Position numbers and translations under genes: made by a program. 64,000 bases of DNA, taken from Macquaria australasica. Its lineage: Eukaryota; Chordata; Actinopteri; Centrarchiformes; Percichthyidae. The notes below the pieces were generated by a model, which was given only the letters and a program-made list of their open reading frames with translations, searched no databases and was not told the DNA's origin. The DNA lies in NCBI GenBank assembly GCA_005408345.1, contig SEMN01001249.1:1-64000 (forward strand), written 5' to 3'. Positions 25,401 to 34,795 of this stretch are shown piece by piece (position 1 is the first letter of the stretch; each line of letters starts with the position of its first letter).

Positions 25401-27445
25401 GTTTGAGAGGAGAATTATATTTCCAAAGATTATCAGACTGATTCCAGACTGTCAGGGTTCATATAGTTGGAGGGTCCCTGATCGTATCACAGAGGCCAGG
25501 TGCAGCAGGTGCAGCAGAAATGCTGAGTGTGACTCTGCAGCAGCTCCATATTATATAACAGACTGTTATGTAACTTCACACACACACACACACAAACTGA
25601 TTGACTCACTTCTGTTTCACTTCTTTTTTACTGAGTAATATCTGTATTTTATATCTATTTTGTTATTTATTTTTGATTTATTGAATTTGTTCACTGAGAG
25701 GGAAAGAAACTGGAAGAAGTACTCAGATCCTTTACTCAAGTACTAACACTACACTATAAAATACATTACAAGTAAAAGTCCTGCATTCAAAATCCTACTT
25801 AAGTGAAAGTACTGAAGTATTACCAGCCAAATTACTTAAAGTATCAAAAGTAAAGGGACTGATTGTGCAACATATATAAACCTCATTTTCTTAAAACAAG
25901 TGAAATATTTTGTATTTTTAAATTTAAACTTGTTTATAAAATGAATTTCTGTTTGAAACAAGAACGAAAAAGACAGTTATGCAAAGTTAAATTTGTAAAA
26001 ATACTTTTTTGAATACTTTAATTGGCATTAAACCAGGTTGGCAGACTTTGTCACTTTAAAAACAAAATCTAACTGAAATGACTCAATAAGCATATTTTGT
26101 GCTGAAACATGTATCAATTTTTCTGTTTTTCTTTTTTAAAGTAAAATGTTTGCAAAATAAATAAAAAATAAATAAAATAAATGTAGTCAATTGAAAAGTA
26201 CAATATTTCCCATCTTTCAATCCTGCTGATCTGATCTGAGTTTCATAGTTTATTAAACCGATTTATTTTCTTTGAGAATAGAGATGTTACTCACACACTC
26301 ATATTTGTCCCGTTTATTTCATGTAAAGTAGTTTTGTCTGTTTTCACTTCACTGACACGCTGATTTATTCTGCTTTGATTTCTGTTGTTTTCTCTTTTTC
26401 TCTGGAGGTCGACTGAACGAGCAGCAGAATAATGACTCATGTTAACCCACGAGTGTGTGTGTGTGTCTGAGTTTCCTGTAATTATGATTCTTTTCATCAT
26501 CAGTCGTCTTGTTTCTGAATTTCAGCTGAACGTTGACCCAGAACACTTTAATACAGCAGCAGCCTGAGGGAGGCTTCACTGTGTGTGTGTGTGTGTGAGT
26601 TTGTGTGTTTGGACTTTAAATCTGTTCTCCTTCACATCATCTCTTCATGCAGTAACATTACTGCATTATCTCTGATGTCCATCCAGAATCCTGCTGTTTC
26701 TTCAGTATCACAGTGATCAGTGACTGTTGTCTGAACAGCTGTGGTTCACTGCAGACAGGAGCTGCTGATGGACTCTGACTACATCAGTCTCTATGTGTGG
26801 TTTGTCAAGTCTTTGTAGGTTTCAGTTAGTCTTTGTCTCAAGCTTAAAGGGACTCACAGGCACGTAAGCAATTTTAAAATCAAAATGAAATCTTACAGGG
26901 AGCTGGTGTAAATTGGTTAGCATGAAGGTAACATGTCTAGTTATGATAATATAATAATCTTAGTGACAGTCCATCAAACACATCGTAGCATTATATGCTG
27001 ATGATACTGTGATCGTCAAGGACAAACCCTGAACTCCTGCAGTCTGCCTTGGATTCAAGGTTTGAGAAGTGAAATACTGACACAGTGAAAGTGTCTGCAG
27101 GTGTGTGTGTGTGAGTTACTAACAAAGTCCCCACAATGTAAACCATTAAAGCTCAGGGTTAAGACTTAATTTAGGGTTCAGGGTGGGGTCGGGGTCGGGG
27201 TCAGGCATGTAGAAGTTATAGTTTAGGTTAGGATAAGTTTAATGTTTTTGTTGTTGACTTCTTCTTCTCTGATCAAATAATTCCTGATGATCAGTTTGGT
27301 CATTTCTTCTTCTGCTGTTTTATTATAAAAGCGGTTTGAAGACGTCGGTGTGTCTTTGGTCTGTTTGTTCTCAGTACTGAAGCTCAGGCTCGTATTGATT
27401 GTATTGGCACTGATATCAACAAACGCCACCAGCTTCTACATGTGA

Positions 27446-27479
<34 letters not shown>

Positions 27480-30400
27480 ACTGTCCCTGTGTGACCTTGC
27501 TGATGTGAACACACACTGATGTGGCCCAGAGGGATTTAAAGATACACACACACACACACGCAGTGATCAATGGGTTTCAGAGCTGTTTATTAGAATTGAT
27601 CTGAATTTAAATCAGTGTGTGTGTTTGACCTTTTGTTGTTTAAAGGTGCATGTTTCTGTGTAACTCACACGTCTGACAGACAGTCTGATATAACATTTGA
27701 CTAGTTTCAGCAGCAGTAAAATGGGCATTAAAGTGATGTAGTAGCAGTATTCAAAGTACTTTTAGCTGTAGCAGTAGTAGCAGCAGCAGAAGTATGAGCA
27801 GTACTTTATTTTGGCAGTATAACGCTGCAGTAATGTGCCGCCGCAGCTCTCTGCAGATGAACTTTGTGGATTAAAGTTGAATGAAGTTAAAATGTTTCTG
27901 ATGAATGAAACATGGAAACCAAACGCAGCGACTCGACTCATTTCACTCCAACTTGAACCAACGCTTTCATTTAAACTGCAGCTGCTTCGTCTCATGTTTA
28001 CTTTCATGCTCATTTACAGTTCAACATCCACCAGCTGCAGGTTTGATTTTTAGGATTAAACACGAGTCTTTCCAGGATGTGCTGGTACTTTCACACCTGA
28101 AGGACAGAAAACAGAAACTATTTGATTATTTATGTGAGCCAAATCATCAAGTCAATCATGTGTGTGTTTGTTGATCATAAGTGAGACCAGAGGAAGAAGT
28201 ACTCACATCTTTTGCTACATTGAAGTACTAATACCACAGTGTAGAAATACTCTGTTACAAGTAAAAGTCTTGCATTCACAATCTTACTTAGGTACAAAAG
28301 TATTAGCATCAATATATACTTAAAGTACCAAAAGTAAAATTACTATTATGCAGAATCATATATATGATATTATTGGATTATAATTATTGATGCATTAATG
28401 TGTTCATCACTTTAATGTTGCAGCTGTAAAGGTGGAGCTACTTTTAATCACTTTATATTCTGCTGGTAGATTCATCTAGGGCGGCACGGTGGTGCAGTGG
28501 TTAGCACTGTTGCATCACAGCAAGAGGGTTCGTACCCGCCGGCCGGCCGGGGCCCTTCTGTGTGGAGTTTGCATGTTCTCCGCGTGTCCGTGTGGGTTCT
28601 CTCCGGGCCCTCCCACCATCCAAAGACATGCAAGTTAGGTTAATTGGTGATTCTAAATTGTCCGTAGGTGTGACTGTGAGTGTGAATGTTTGTCTGTCTC
28701 TATGTGTCAGCCCTGTGATTGACTGGCGACCAGTCCTGGGTGGACCCCGCCTCTCGCCCAATGTCAGCTGGGATTGGCTCCCCTGCGACCCTCTAAGAGG
28801 ATAAGCGGTATAGAAAATGGATGGATGGATTTTATTTGTAATGTAGTGCAGTGAAAAGTACCACATGTGCCTCTGAGATAGCAGAGTAAAAGTAAGAAGT
28901 ATTAGAGAGGAAGTATTAAAGCAAAAGTACAACTTCCTCAGAATGAAAGTATTCAGTTACTTTCTCCTGAAACACAGGTGATGTTTCATGTGAACCAGGT
29001 GTTACAGTTACCTGTGAAGATGTGACACTCGCAGCATCACTGACTGACAGCTTCTCGCTGTCTGTTGACCTCACAGAATCCTGTTCTCTGATTGGCTGTC
29101 AGCTCTGTTCAAATCAAACATAGTTCAACTGTCTCACCTCTGTCCTCCATCAGAGCCGAGGTAACCATAGCAACAGGACTGATGCTCCAGGGTTTTTAGC
29201 AGTTAACTGACTCACAGGGGCTGATAATAAATGCATGTTGTGTGTTTGCAGGTGAAAGATGAGCGGAGAGCACAGGAAGTGTTTGACCTGGCTGATTACG
29301 AGCGTTCAGAGGAGCTGAGGAAAGCAAAGAGTCGCAGCAAGAAGAACCACAGCCGCTTCACTCTGCTGCGCTGCAGGCAGCCGGGAAACACGGTGAGTCC
29401 CTCATACACAAGAACCCTGACCGCATGGAGACAAACACAAACACATACAAAGACAAAGTGGAAAAGCTTTCATGTTCAAGCTCTCTTCAGGATATAAAAC
29501 CTTTTCCAGGACACTGTGAAGTTGATCTCTAATGTGATCAATTTTAAACTTGTAGAAAGATTTTCTCACAGCCCTGCAGCAGAATTAAAGATATGGTGTT
29601 ACCCTCTTCATGCGTCTCAGATGGATCAGAGTTATTCAGTATCAAACAACACTAACAGTCTGCAGCCATGCTAAATGCTAACATGCAGATGTTTAGCAGC
29701 TATAATGTTCACCATCTTAGTTTAGCATGCTAACATTAGCTAGTTAGCAGTAAACACAGAGTGCAGCTGAGGCTGATGGGAATGTCTGTAGTTCTGCAGG
29801 TGTCTGTGTTGGACACATTAACATGTTGACCTGATGGTGGCGCTAGATGAGAAGTCAGAGGATCAGCAGAGTTATTACAGTTCATCCTGAGGGGAACATG
29901 AACGATGGACCACATTTCATCACAATCCATCCCATAATAGTTGTTGAGATGTTTCAGTGAATAAGTGATTCTTGAGTGTCTCTGTCTTTATTTGTCTTCG
30001 TCCTCTCTCATGTCGTCCTCTGTGCTCAGAGATTACTCTGCCACGCCTGACCCACACTGACACGTCATTGGTGGATTTCCTCCTACATCTGTCTCAGGAT
30101 TGGTGGATCAGATTTTATATCACCCCCCCCCCCAGCCTCAACTGCAGCGATTGGCTGAGCTGTGTTGTTTTTTTTTTTCTCCTCTGAAAAGGTTTAATCC
30201 GCAGAATCCAATTAGTCTGTCAGAGGACGAGTTACAGCAGAATAATCCCTGCAAACACTTTCACATGTTAGTCTCACCCACTCTCTCTCTCTGCTGCAGT
30301 TTATTACAGCCATACAGGCCTGAAAGCAGAGTGTATAATAGATAAAATCAATTGATTTGTAATTTATGTGTCCGTGCAGCAGTTCCTCGTCCTCTCAGAG

Positions 30401-33400
30401 GTTAAAGTAACTGAATGATATTGTTCTTATCTAAACATCAGTTGGTATATTTAAATGTAATTTCTTTGTTTCATCTTTGAGATAAAACACAGAAATTTAT
30501 TAAACATTTGCTTCACTGATATTTAACGGTAAAGAACTGCATATGGTAGTTTTTTAGTATTAAGACATTTCTTTAATGTCTACGAACAAACATGTAATCT
30601 GCCATGAAGCTGAAGTCAAGAAGATTAGTTAGACAGAAGGGTTATTAACTTCAGGCTACAAATAATATGATAATACAGAACATGAAGTACGCAGAAGAAC
30701 ATACTACGGAACAATAGCAACACTAAATAACATTAGCAGAACATTAGCTACACTGAATATTAAGTGTATTAAAGTACAAAGATACATACAAACAAATGGA
30801 AACAAAGTCAAATCAGGGAACCAGAACATTAGCAACAGTAAAGAACATCTTCACTTGGGGAAACTTCAAAATGTAGCACACTAGCTACACCAAAAAAGCT
30901 ACAACGATAACAACGTTTAAGTTAAATTAAGGGAGTCTGGGTTTTATATCATCATCATGAAACTCATTTAACTCAACATTAGTTAAGTTAGTTTTAGTTT
31001 TCGCAGAACTTTGAAGGTTTGCTTGAACTTTGCTTGACAGATGGTTTTCTGGGGTTGCCTGAATATTTCTGTTAGTTCCTTTAGTCTGGCTGGTTGAACC
31101 TGAACAGGTAAAACATACTGTATCTGTATCTGCATCGTGTACCAAACATGGTAAAGTTTTTGTCTTTTTGCAGGTTCCCAACCTTGTGTTTCTGGCGGTG
31201 AGTCCTGAGGAAAAAGAATCATGGGTCAACGCCCTCAATGTGGCAATAATCAAAGCCAAGAACCGCATTTTAGACGAGGTATGGGTGGCCTGTTGGTTGG
31301 TATATTTGTAGTAAACCTTGATGAAACTAATAAAGGGTTAAATGCCTTACAAAAGGGTTACCTTCACCTTTCACCTTAAGGCAGAAGATGCGTTGTTGGC
31401 TCAAGTGATGGATTCTTTTTAAAGTGAGGATGTGTTATAAAACCCTCCCGGACATTTCAGAAGGCACTAGAATCAGTTTCTATGATTCTGTCCAGGTGAC
31501 CATCGAGGAGGACAGTGCGCTGGTTCATCCCACCAGAGACCGGGCAAAAATCCCTCATGGCCGCCGGCTGCCGACCAGAGGACACCTCATGGCCGTGGTA
31601 CTCGGTTCTCTTATTATGTTTCTCCCATTTTAACTCATTTCATCTTTCTGTTTTTCTTAATCAAAAACCTTTTTGGTAAATGACATTATTAACATCATCT
31701 TTAATAATATCATGTTGTGCATGATCACTCACCTCAGGCGTCCACCTCTTCCCATGGCATGCTGACCCTCGACCTGGTTGCTGAGGAGGATGGTTTCTCT
31801 CCGGACTACGATGGCGACTCCTGGGAGAACAGCTTCCAAGTCGACCTGCAGAGGGGGGGTTCGTGTGGACAGGTGGCAGTTGTCGGACCTGGGGGGTTTG
31901 GAGTTCGTCAGCGAGCCGACACCGACGTGTCAAAGCTACGGGTGACCTCCAAGGAGCCCAAGGTGAAGACCGGCAGTCTGCCCAGGGGGAGTGAGCGGTC
32001 CTGGGGCAAACAGTCCCACCTGGAGGCCTCCAAGGTCCACAAGACCCAGCAGGTGCAGGTTGGGAAACTCTTAACATTCTGATCATCGTAGATCATAGCT
32101 TCTGCTACACTAGTGATTACCCATTCAGATACAAACAGCAGACTTGAACCGAGTGTTACCTTTCAGGTCCTTCAGGCTCAGTCTCGAACGCCACAGCCAG
32201 GGAAGAGGTTCAGCATGCAGGGCCGGAGTCGGTGTGCCTCCATGGATGAAGTCCTCTCCTCCAGGTACACAAACACCTGATGGTAAAACAAACTATCACA
32301 ACTCCTCACCTGACACAAACCACATTCATATAAGTAAATTGTGATGTATCAAAAACGTGCCCAATCCATCCCCATCAACAGACAGTAGCCTTTATTATTT
32401 GTCCAGAGGTTATACTTCTGAGAGCATTGACTGTTTTGAAAATTCTCACTACTGCTGCATTCAGGGATTCACTTTAACAAAGAAATATAAAGGTATTATC
32501 GATCTTATCTATCTATCCATCTATTTTCAATGTCTTATTCGAGTCCGGGTCATCGAGACAGCAGGCCAAGCAAGGTAGCCCAGATGTCCATTTCTCTGGT
32601 TGTGTCTTCCTGCTTCTTCTGGGAGATCCCAAGACATTCCCAGACCAGATGGAATATATAATCCCTCCAGTGTGTTCTGGATCTGCTTGGGGTCTCCTGC
32701 AAGTTGGACGTGCCTAGAAAACCTTTCAAAGGAGGCTTCAAGGAGGCATCCTGATCAGATACTCGCAACAGCCCCAACTGGCTCTTTTTGATTTGATTGA
32801 GTAGTGATTCTACTCCGATCTCCTTCTTGACATCCGAACTCCGTTACCTTATCTCTAAGGCTGAGCCCATTCACTCTGCGAAGAGAACTAATTTCAGCCA
32901 CTTGTATCTGTGATCTAATGCTTTTGGTAACTACCAAAAGGTTGGGACATAGATTGGCTGCTAAATTACCATGACAGTCTGGTATAATGGTGGCATTATG
33001 GGATGGGATTTAGAGATTATGGTCCTTTAAGGTTTACCTCTGGTGTTGAAGTGTTTGTAAAGAAAAAATCAAAGTCTTTTATGTCTAACATTTTCTTTCT
33101 TCCCTCCTCCTGCTTCCCTTCTTCAGACCAGCAATGATTCGCTCTGAGTTGCGCTCCGCTCTGCGTCATTATCCGACTGAGGAGGAGGCGGGGGGCGGGG
33201 CTTCAGTACAGCCGGTCGGGCAGCTGCAGAGCCTGATTGCCCAGAGGATGCAGAGAGCTCAGGAGCTGCTGGAGGAGATGAGACTGCAGGTCCAACTGCT
33301 TCATCCATGAGTTCATTGAGCTTAGCTAAAAGTTTTTAATTGATTGACTGTATGATGGGACAGCTGAGTAACCAGACGCAAATAATATAATGCAGAAATG

Positions 33401-34795
33401 GATAAATTGGATAATATAATTATAATGAACTACTGTTGTGTATTGTGAATGACAGGAGCTGCAGAAGGCCAAAGCAGAGCGAGAACGAGGAGGCAGCTCA
33501 CCCTACCTAAAAGGCATCGACTCCCCTCGCCTCCATCACCTCAGGGGCTCAGACTCTCCTCACTCCAGGTTAGTTTTATTATTTCCACTAATATTTAATA
33601 ATAATTTGACCTCCCAAAGTCTTGATGTGCATTGTACACTTTTAATCTACCAAAGTTTGGTTAACATCAGATCCTATTTGGGGTCTTTCTGTTCATTACA
33701 TGTAGACAATCTGACAAAAACTTAGCTTGAAGCATACTGAGGCCTTAAATATCTGAAAATTTCAATGAAATCTGGCCATTTGTATGTCTTGCCAAGGGCA
33801 AAAGCATTGGGTAAAGCCAGTCTGTGAAACATGAGTTTGTAAAGATGGAAACACCAAAGGGTCTAAAAGGGTTGTAGAGGCAAATTAACCAACCAATATT
33901 AAAAATGTGTACTGTGAAGCCAGATGAGATCCATGTTTAACTGAATTTTGTTGTCCTCCTCAGCAGGTCGTCTGGATCTCCGAGGAGCAGGAGCAGCGAC
34001 TCTCCTCACCTCCGGGGCAAAGACTCTCCTCGTCTGAGAGGGCGAGAGTCTCCCCGATCCAAAGCCAAGAGGAATCGCTCCAAAGCGACTGACTCGCCTC
34101 GCTCCAGAGGGTCCCATTCACCTGCTGCTAAAGCAAACGACTCTCCTCGACTGAAAGATTCACCTCGTCTTACCGCCACCGACTCCCCTCGGACAAAGAG
34201 CTCCGACACAGTCCGTTCACCAAAACTCAAGGGATCATCTAGCTCCTCTTGTCCCAACAAGGAGGACGACTCTCCCGTACAGAAGTTGCCTGAATCACCT
34301 CCATGTGTCAGTGGATCCGACTCCTCTCATGTTAAAGGATTCGATTCACCACAAAGCAGTGAAACTGACTCCCCTCGTCTGGGGAGCAGCAAGGAGTCGC
34401 CCTGTCAGAGTCAGAAGGACTCCCCGAACCATTCTGGATCCTTTGAGTTCTCGCAGCCCAAAACCCCCGACAATCACCGCCTGTCCCCTCCTCTGCCCTC
34501 CTCACCTCTCTCCCTGCTGTCGGAGGAGGACCTGGAGGTGGAGAAGAGGCGTGCCGAGGCCGAGCGCCTCCTGGAGGAGGCCGTGTCATCTTGGAAGGAG
34601 GCACAGGAGGTCCTGCAGGAGGTGAAGGAGCTGCAGAGCCAGACTCTGCGGCGGCAGCGCAGGAGGACCTACGAGAAGATGACACCGACAGTGGCAGCAG
34701 CTGGGTTGCCCACGGCGACCGCGGCAGCAGATGAGGACAACGCACTGACCTCGCCGGCGTCACCTGAGGACGACGACGAGTCTGAGACACCTTGA
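16474..34795 (+). CDS. plekho1: Plekho1 (CKIP-1), PH domain-containing family O member 1
   Basis: Ten coding exons: 16474-16500, 18592-18741, 29252-29392, 31174-31278, 31496-31597, 31738-32052, 32167-32264, 33127-33289, 33456-33568 and 33967-34795 (TGA). All junctions keep frame, giving about 680 residues; human PLEKHO1 has 409. The N-terminus MKKSNQSRR resembles the human one. A PH domain spans about residues 25-133 (VGWIRKFCGRGIFRELW, RNRYVVLRGDQLYISDKE, SRSKKNHSRFTLLRCRQPGN, LVFLAVSPEEKESWVNAL). The family-specific block PTRDRAKIPHGRRLPTRGHL and the leucine-zipper-like C-terminal segment (EVEKRRAEAERLLEEAVSSW, VLQEVKELQ) are present. Known roles of the family: phosphoinositide binding at the plasma membrane and scaffolding of casein kinase 2, actin-capping and Smurf1-linked regulation. 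The extra length is mainly a Ser-Pro-rich repeat region (genomic 33500-34450) with 12 DSP and 3 ESP motifs. Intron 2 is 10.5 kb because of transposon insertions. Fish often carry two plekho1 paralogues; I cannot tell which this is. Confidence 0.95.
17926..18350. repeat. Pyrimidine-rich low-complexity tract in plekho1 intron 1
   Basis: The + strand is strongly C/T-biased (runs such as TTCTTCTTCTTCTTC and TTTCCTTTCTTCC). Frames through it give Ser/Phe/Leu-rich artefacts. No exon recognised in intron 1 (16501-18591) beyond this tract. Confidence 0.7.
19566..19712. repeat. (CA)n microsatellites in plekho1 intron 2
   Basis: Three AC dinucleotide runs (19566-19585, 19660-19684, 19687-19703) end in a short CT run just before the 3' end of the Tx1-like LINE. 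Confidence 0.85.
20966..21805 (-). pseudogene. Reverse transcriptase segment of the Tx1-like LINE
   Basis: A 279-codon open segment carries the fingers motif WRAPGMDGLMVEFFK, the conserved LLPKKGNLQDIKNWRPVSLL block, LISLDQEKAFDHVEH, CRGVRQGCALSGMLYALSLE and the catalytic YADDVIVF. The core catalytic aspartates are intact here. Flanking parts of ORF2 continue in other frames, so the full protein cannot be made from this copy. Confidence 0.88.
22039..23160 (-). pseudogene. AP-endonuclease segment of the Tx1-like LINE
   Basis: The open part (22827-22039) reads INVYAPTNGAERKQFL and DFLFLGRDFNCTENASLDR. These correspond to the middle of an exonuclease-endonuclease-phosphatase fold, followed by TAGFTDHSLLL, the usual catalytic-His region. 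The N-terminal part is recognisable upstream on the minus strand (SLNVNGARE near 23130, a LQETHSD-like segment near 23030), but frameshifts interrupt it, one at the T-run at 23093-23104. Confidence 0.75.
23325..23906 (-). pseudogene. ORF1 remnant of the Tx1-like LINE
   Basis: 193 codons. The first part (KHGIKIAASFPCSVEDIG, VGHSSVRSAARMNSAVVIFL) resembles the N-terminal domain of fish Tx1 ORF1. It passes directly into a charged tail (EAEMEEAAAKPKPAHKRRR) that ends with AEEIKSFLQQTKNQHKVKVE. The CCHC zinc-knuckle region usual between these parts is absent, so I infer an internal in-frame deletion. Confidence 0.65.
24003..24930 (+). mobile_element. Rex3/RTE-type LINE, 5'-truncated
   Basis: A forward-strand partial reverse transcriptase starts at about 24010 (FQVGVGLRQGCPLSPILFVI) and runs to the stop at 24897-24899. 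It shows the RTE-type C-terminus (FKYLGVLFTSDGKMEREMDR; SQLRWFGHLIRMPPGRLPLE; GRPRTRWRDYISHLAWERLG). A frameshift lies near 24447. The 3' UTR is extremely short and ends in (TGGA)n at 24911-24930, the hallmark of Rex3. The copy is head-to-head with the Tx1-like LINE to its left. The segment that should hold the catalytic Asp-Asp motif is missing (RRSRGED runs straight into NVVLLA). Confidence 0.85.
24914..25125. repeat. (GATG)n tail and GA-rich simple repeat
   Basis: The LINE tail is followed by unique sequence and then AGAGAGACAGAGAG-type purine repeats at 25008-25118. Arg/Glu-rich open frames here are repeat artefacts. Confidence 0.8.
25715..25860. repeat. Old interspersed repeat, AAGTACTCAGATCC family
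   Basis: Sequence such as AGTACTCAGATCCTTTACTC and AAGTAAAAGTCCTGCATTCA also occurs in similar form at 28190-28350 and in related form at 63085-63240 and 42480-42540. It is a dispersed, probably transposon-derived family that I recognise as common in fish genomes. A likely end fragment (AAAAGTACAATATTTCCC) lies near 26195. Confidence 0.6.
27181..27200 (+). other. G-quadruplex-type motif
   Basis: Four G-runs with 1-2 base loops: GGGTGGGGTCGGGGTCGGGG. It lies in plekho1 intron 2 on the transcribed sense strand, next to TTAGGGTTCA-like sequence. It meets the usual pattern for a quadruplex; folding is not shown. Confidence 0.6.
28190..28960. repeat. AAGTACTCA-family repeat split by a SINE
   Basis: The left half (28190-28478) and right half (28831-28960, with AATGTAGTGCAGTGAAAAGT) belong to one older repeat. 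The SINE at 28479-28830 sits between them, so it is the younger insertion. Confidence 0.6.
28479..28830 (+). mobile_element. tRNA-derived SINE with LINE-like tail
   Basis: The head GGGCGGCACGGTGGTGCAGT contains a tRNA-like A box (GGTGCAGTGGTTAGCAC). A B-box-like GGGTTCGTACCC follows near 28527. The body (GTGTGGAGTTTGCATGTTCT, CCAAAGACATGCAAGTTAGG) is a well-known dispersed fish sequence. The tail GGATAAGCGG..AGAAAATGGATGGATGG matches the Rex3 LINE tail at 24894-24930 apart from a small indel. It lies in plekho1 intron 2. Confidence 0.85.
29650..29960. repeat. Dispersed fish repeat (ATGGTGGCGCTAGATGA family)
   Basis: Segments such as GCTAACATGCAGATGTTTAG, GACCTGATGGTGGCGCTAGA and TCATCCTGAGGGGAACATGA match a widely dispersed percomorph repeat as I remember it. 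A shorter related piece (GTCCTGAGGGTGGCGCTAGA) lies at 3765-3835 in vps45. No coding potential. Confidence 0.55.
30120..31173. other. Right part of plekho1 intron 3, nothing recognised
   Basis: The intron between exons ending at 29392 and starting at 31174 holds a C-run (30122-30132), a T-run (30168-30178) and AT-rich sequence with repeated ACATTAGC-like words (30690-30840). No exon or RNA gene seen. Confidence 0.5.
32505..32945 (-). mobile_element. Degenerate Rex3/RTE fragment
   Basis: On the minus strand the 3' part of the same LINE type can be read in pieces: RSQIQVAEISSLRRVNGLSL (near 32900), HWRDYIFHLVWECLGISQKK (near 32660), and a tail of imperfect GATG/GATA repeats at its low-coordinate end (32500-32530). 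Frameshifts and stops are frequent. It lies in plekho1 between exons 32167-32264 and 33127-33289, opposite to the gene, and is much older than the copy at 24003-24930. Confidence 0.8.

Noticed and set aside
34305..34790. Overlapping frames on both strands in the last plekho1 exon
   Set aside because: Arg/Pro-rich shadows of the GC-rich coding exon; the plekho1 frame has family similarity and splice continuity.
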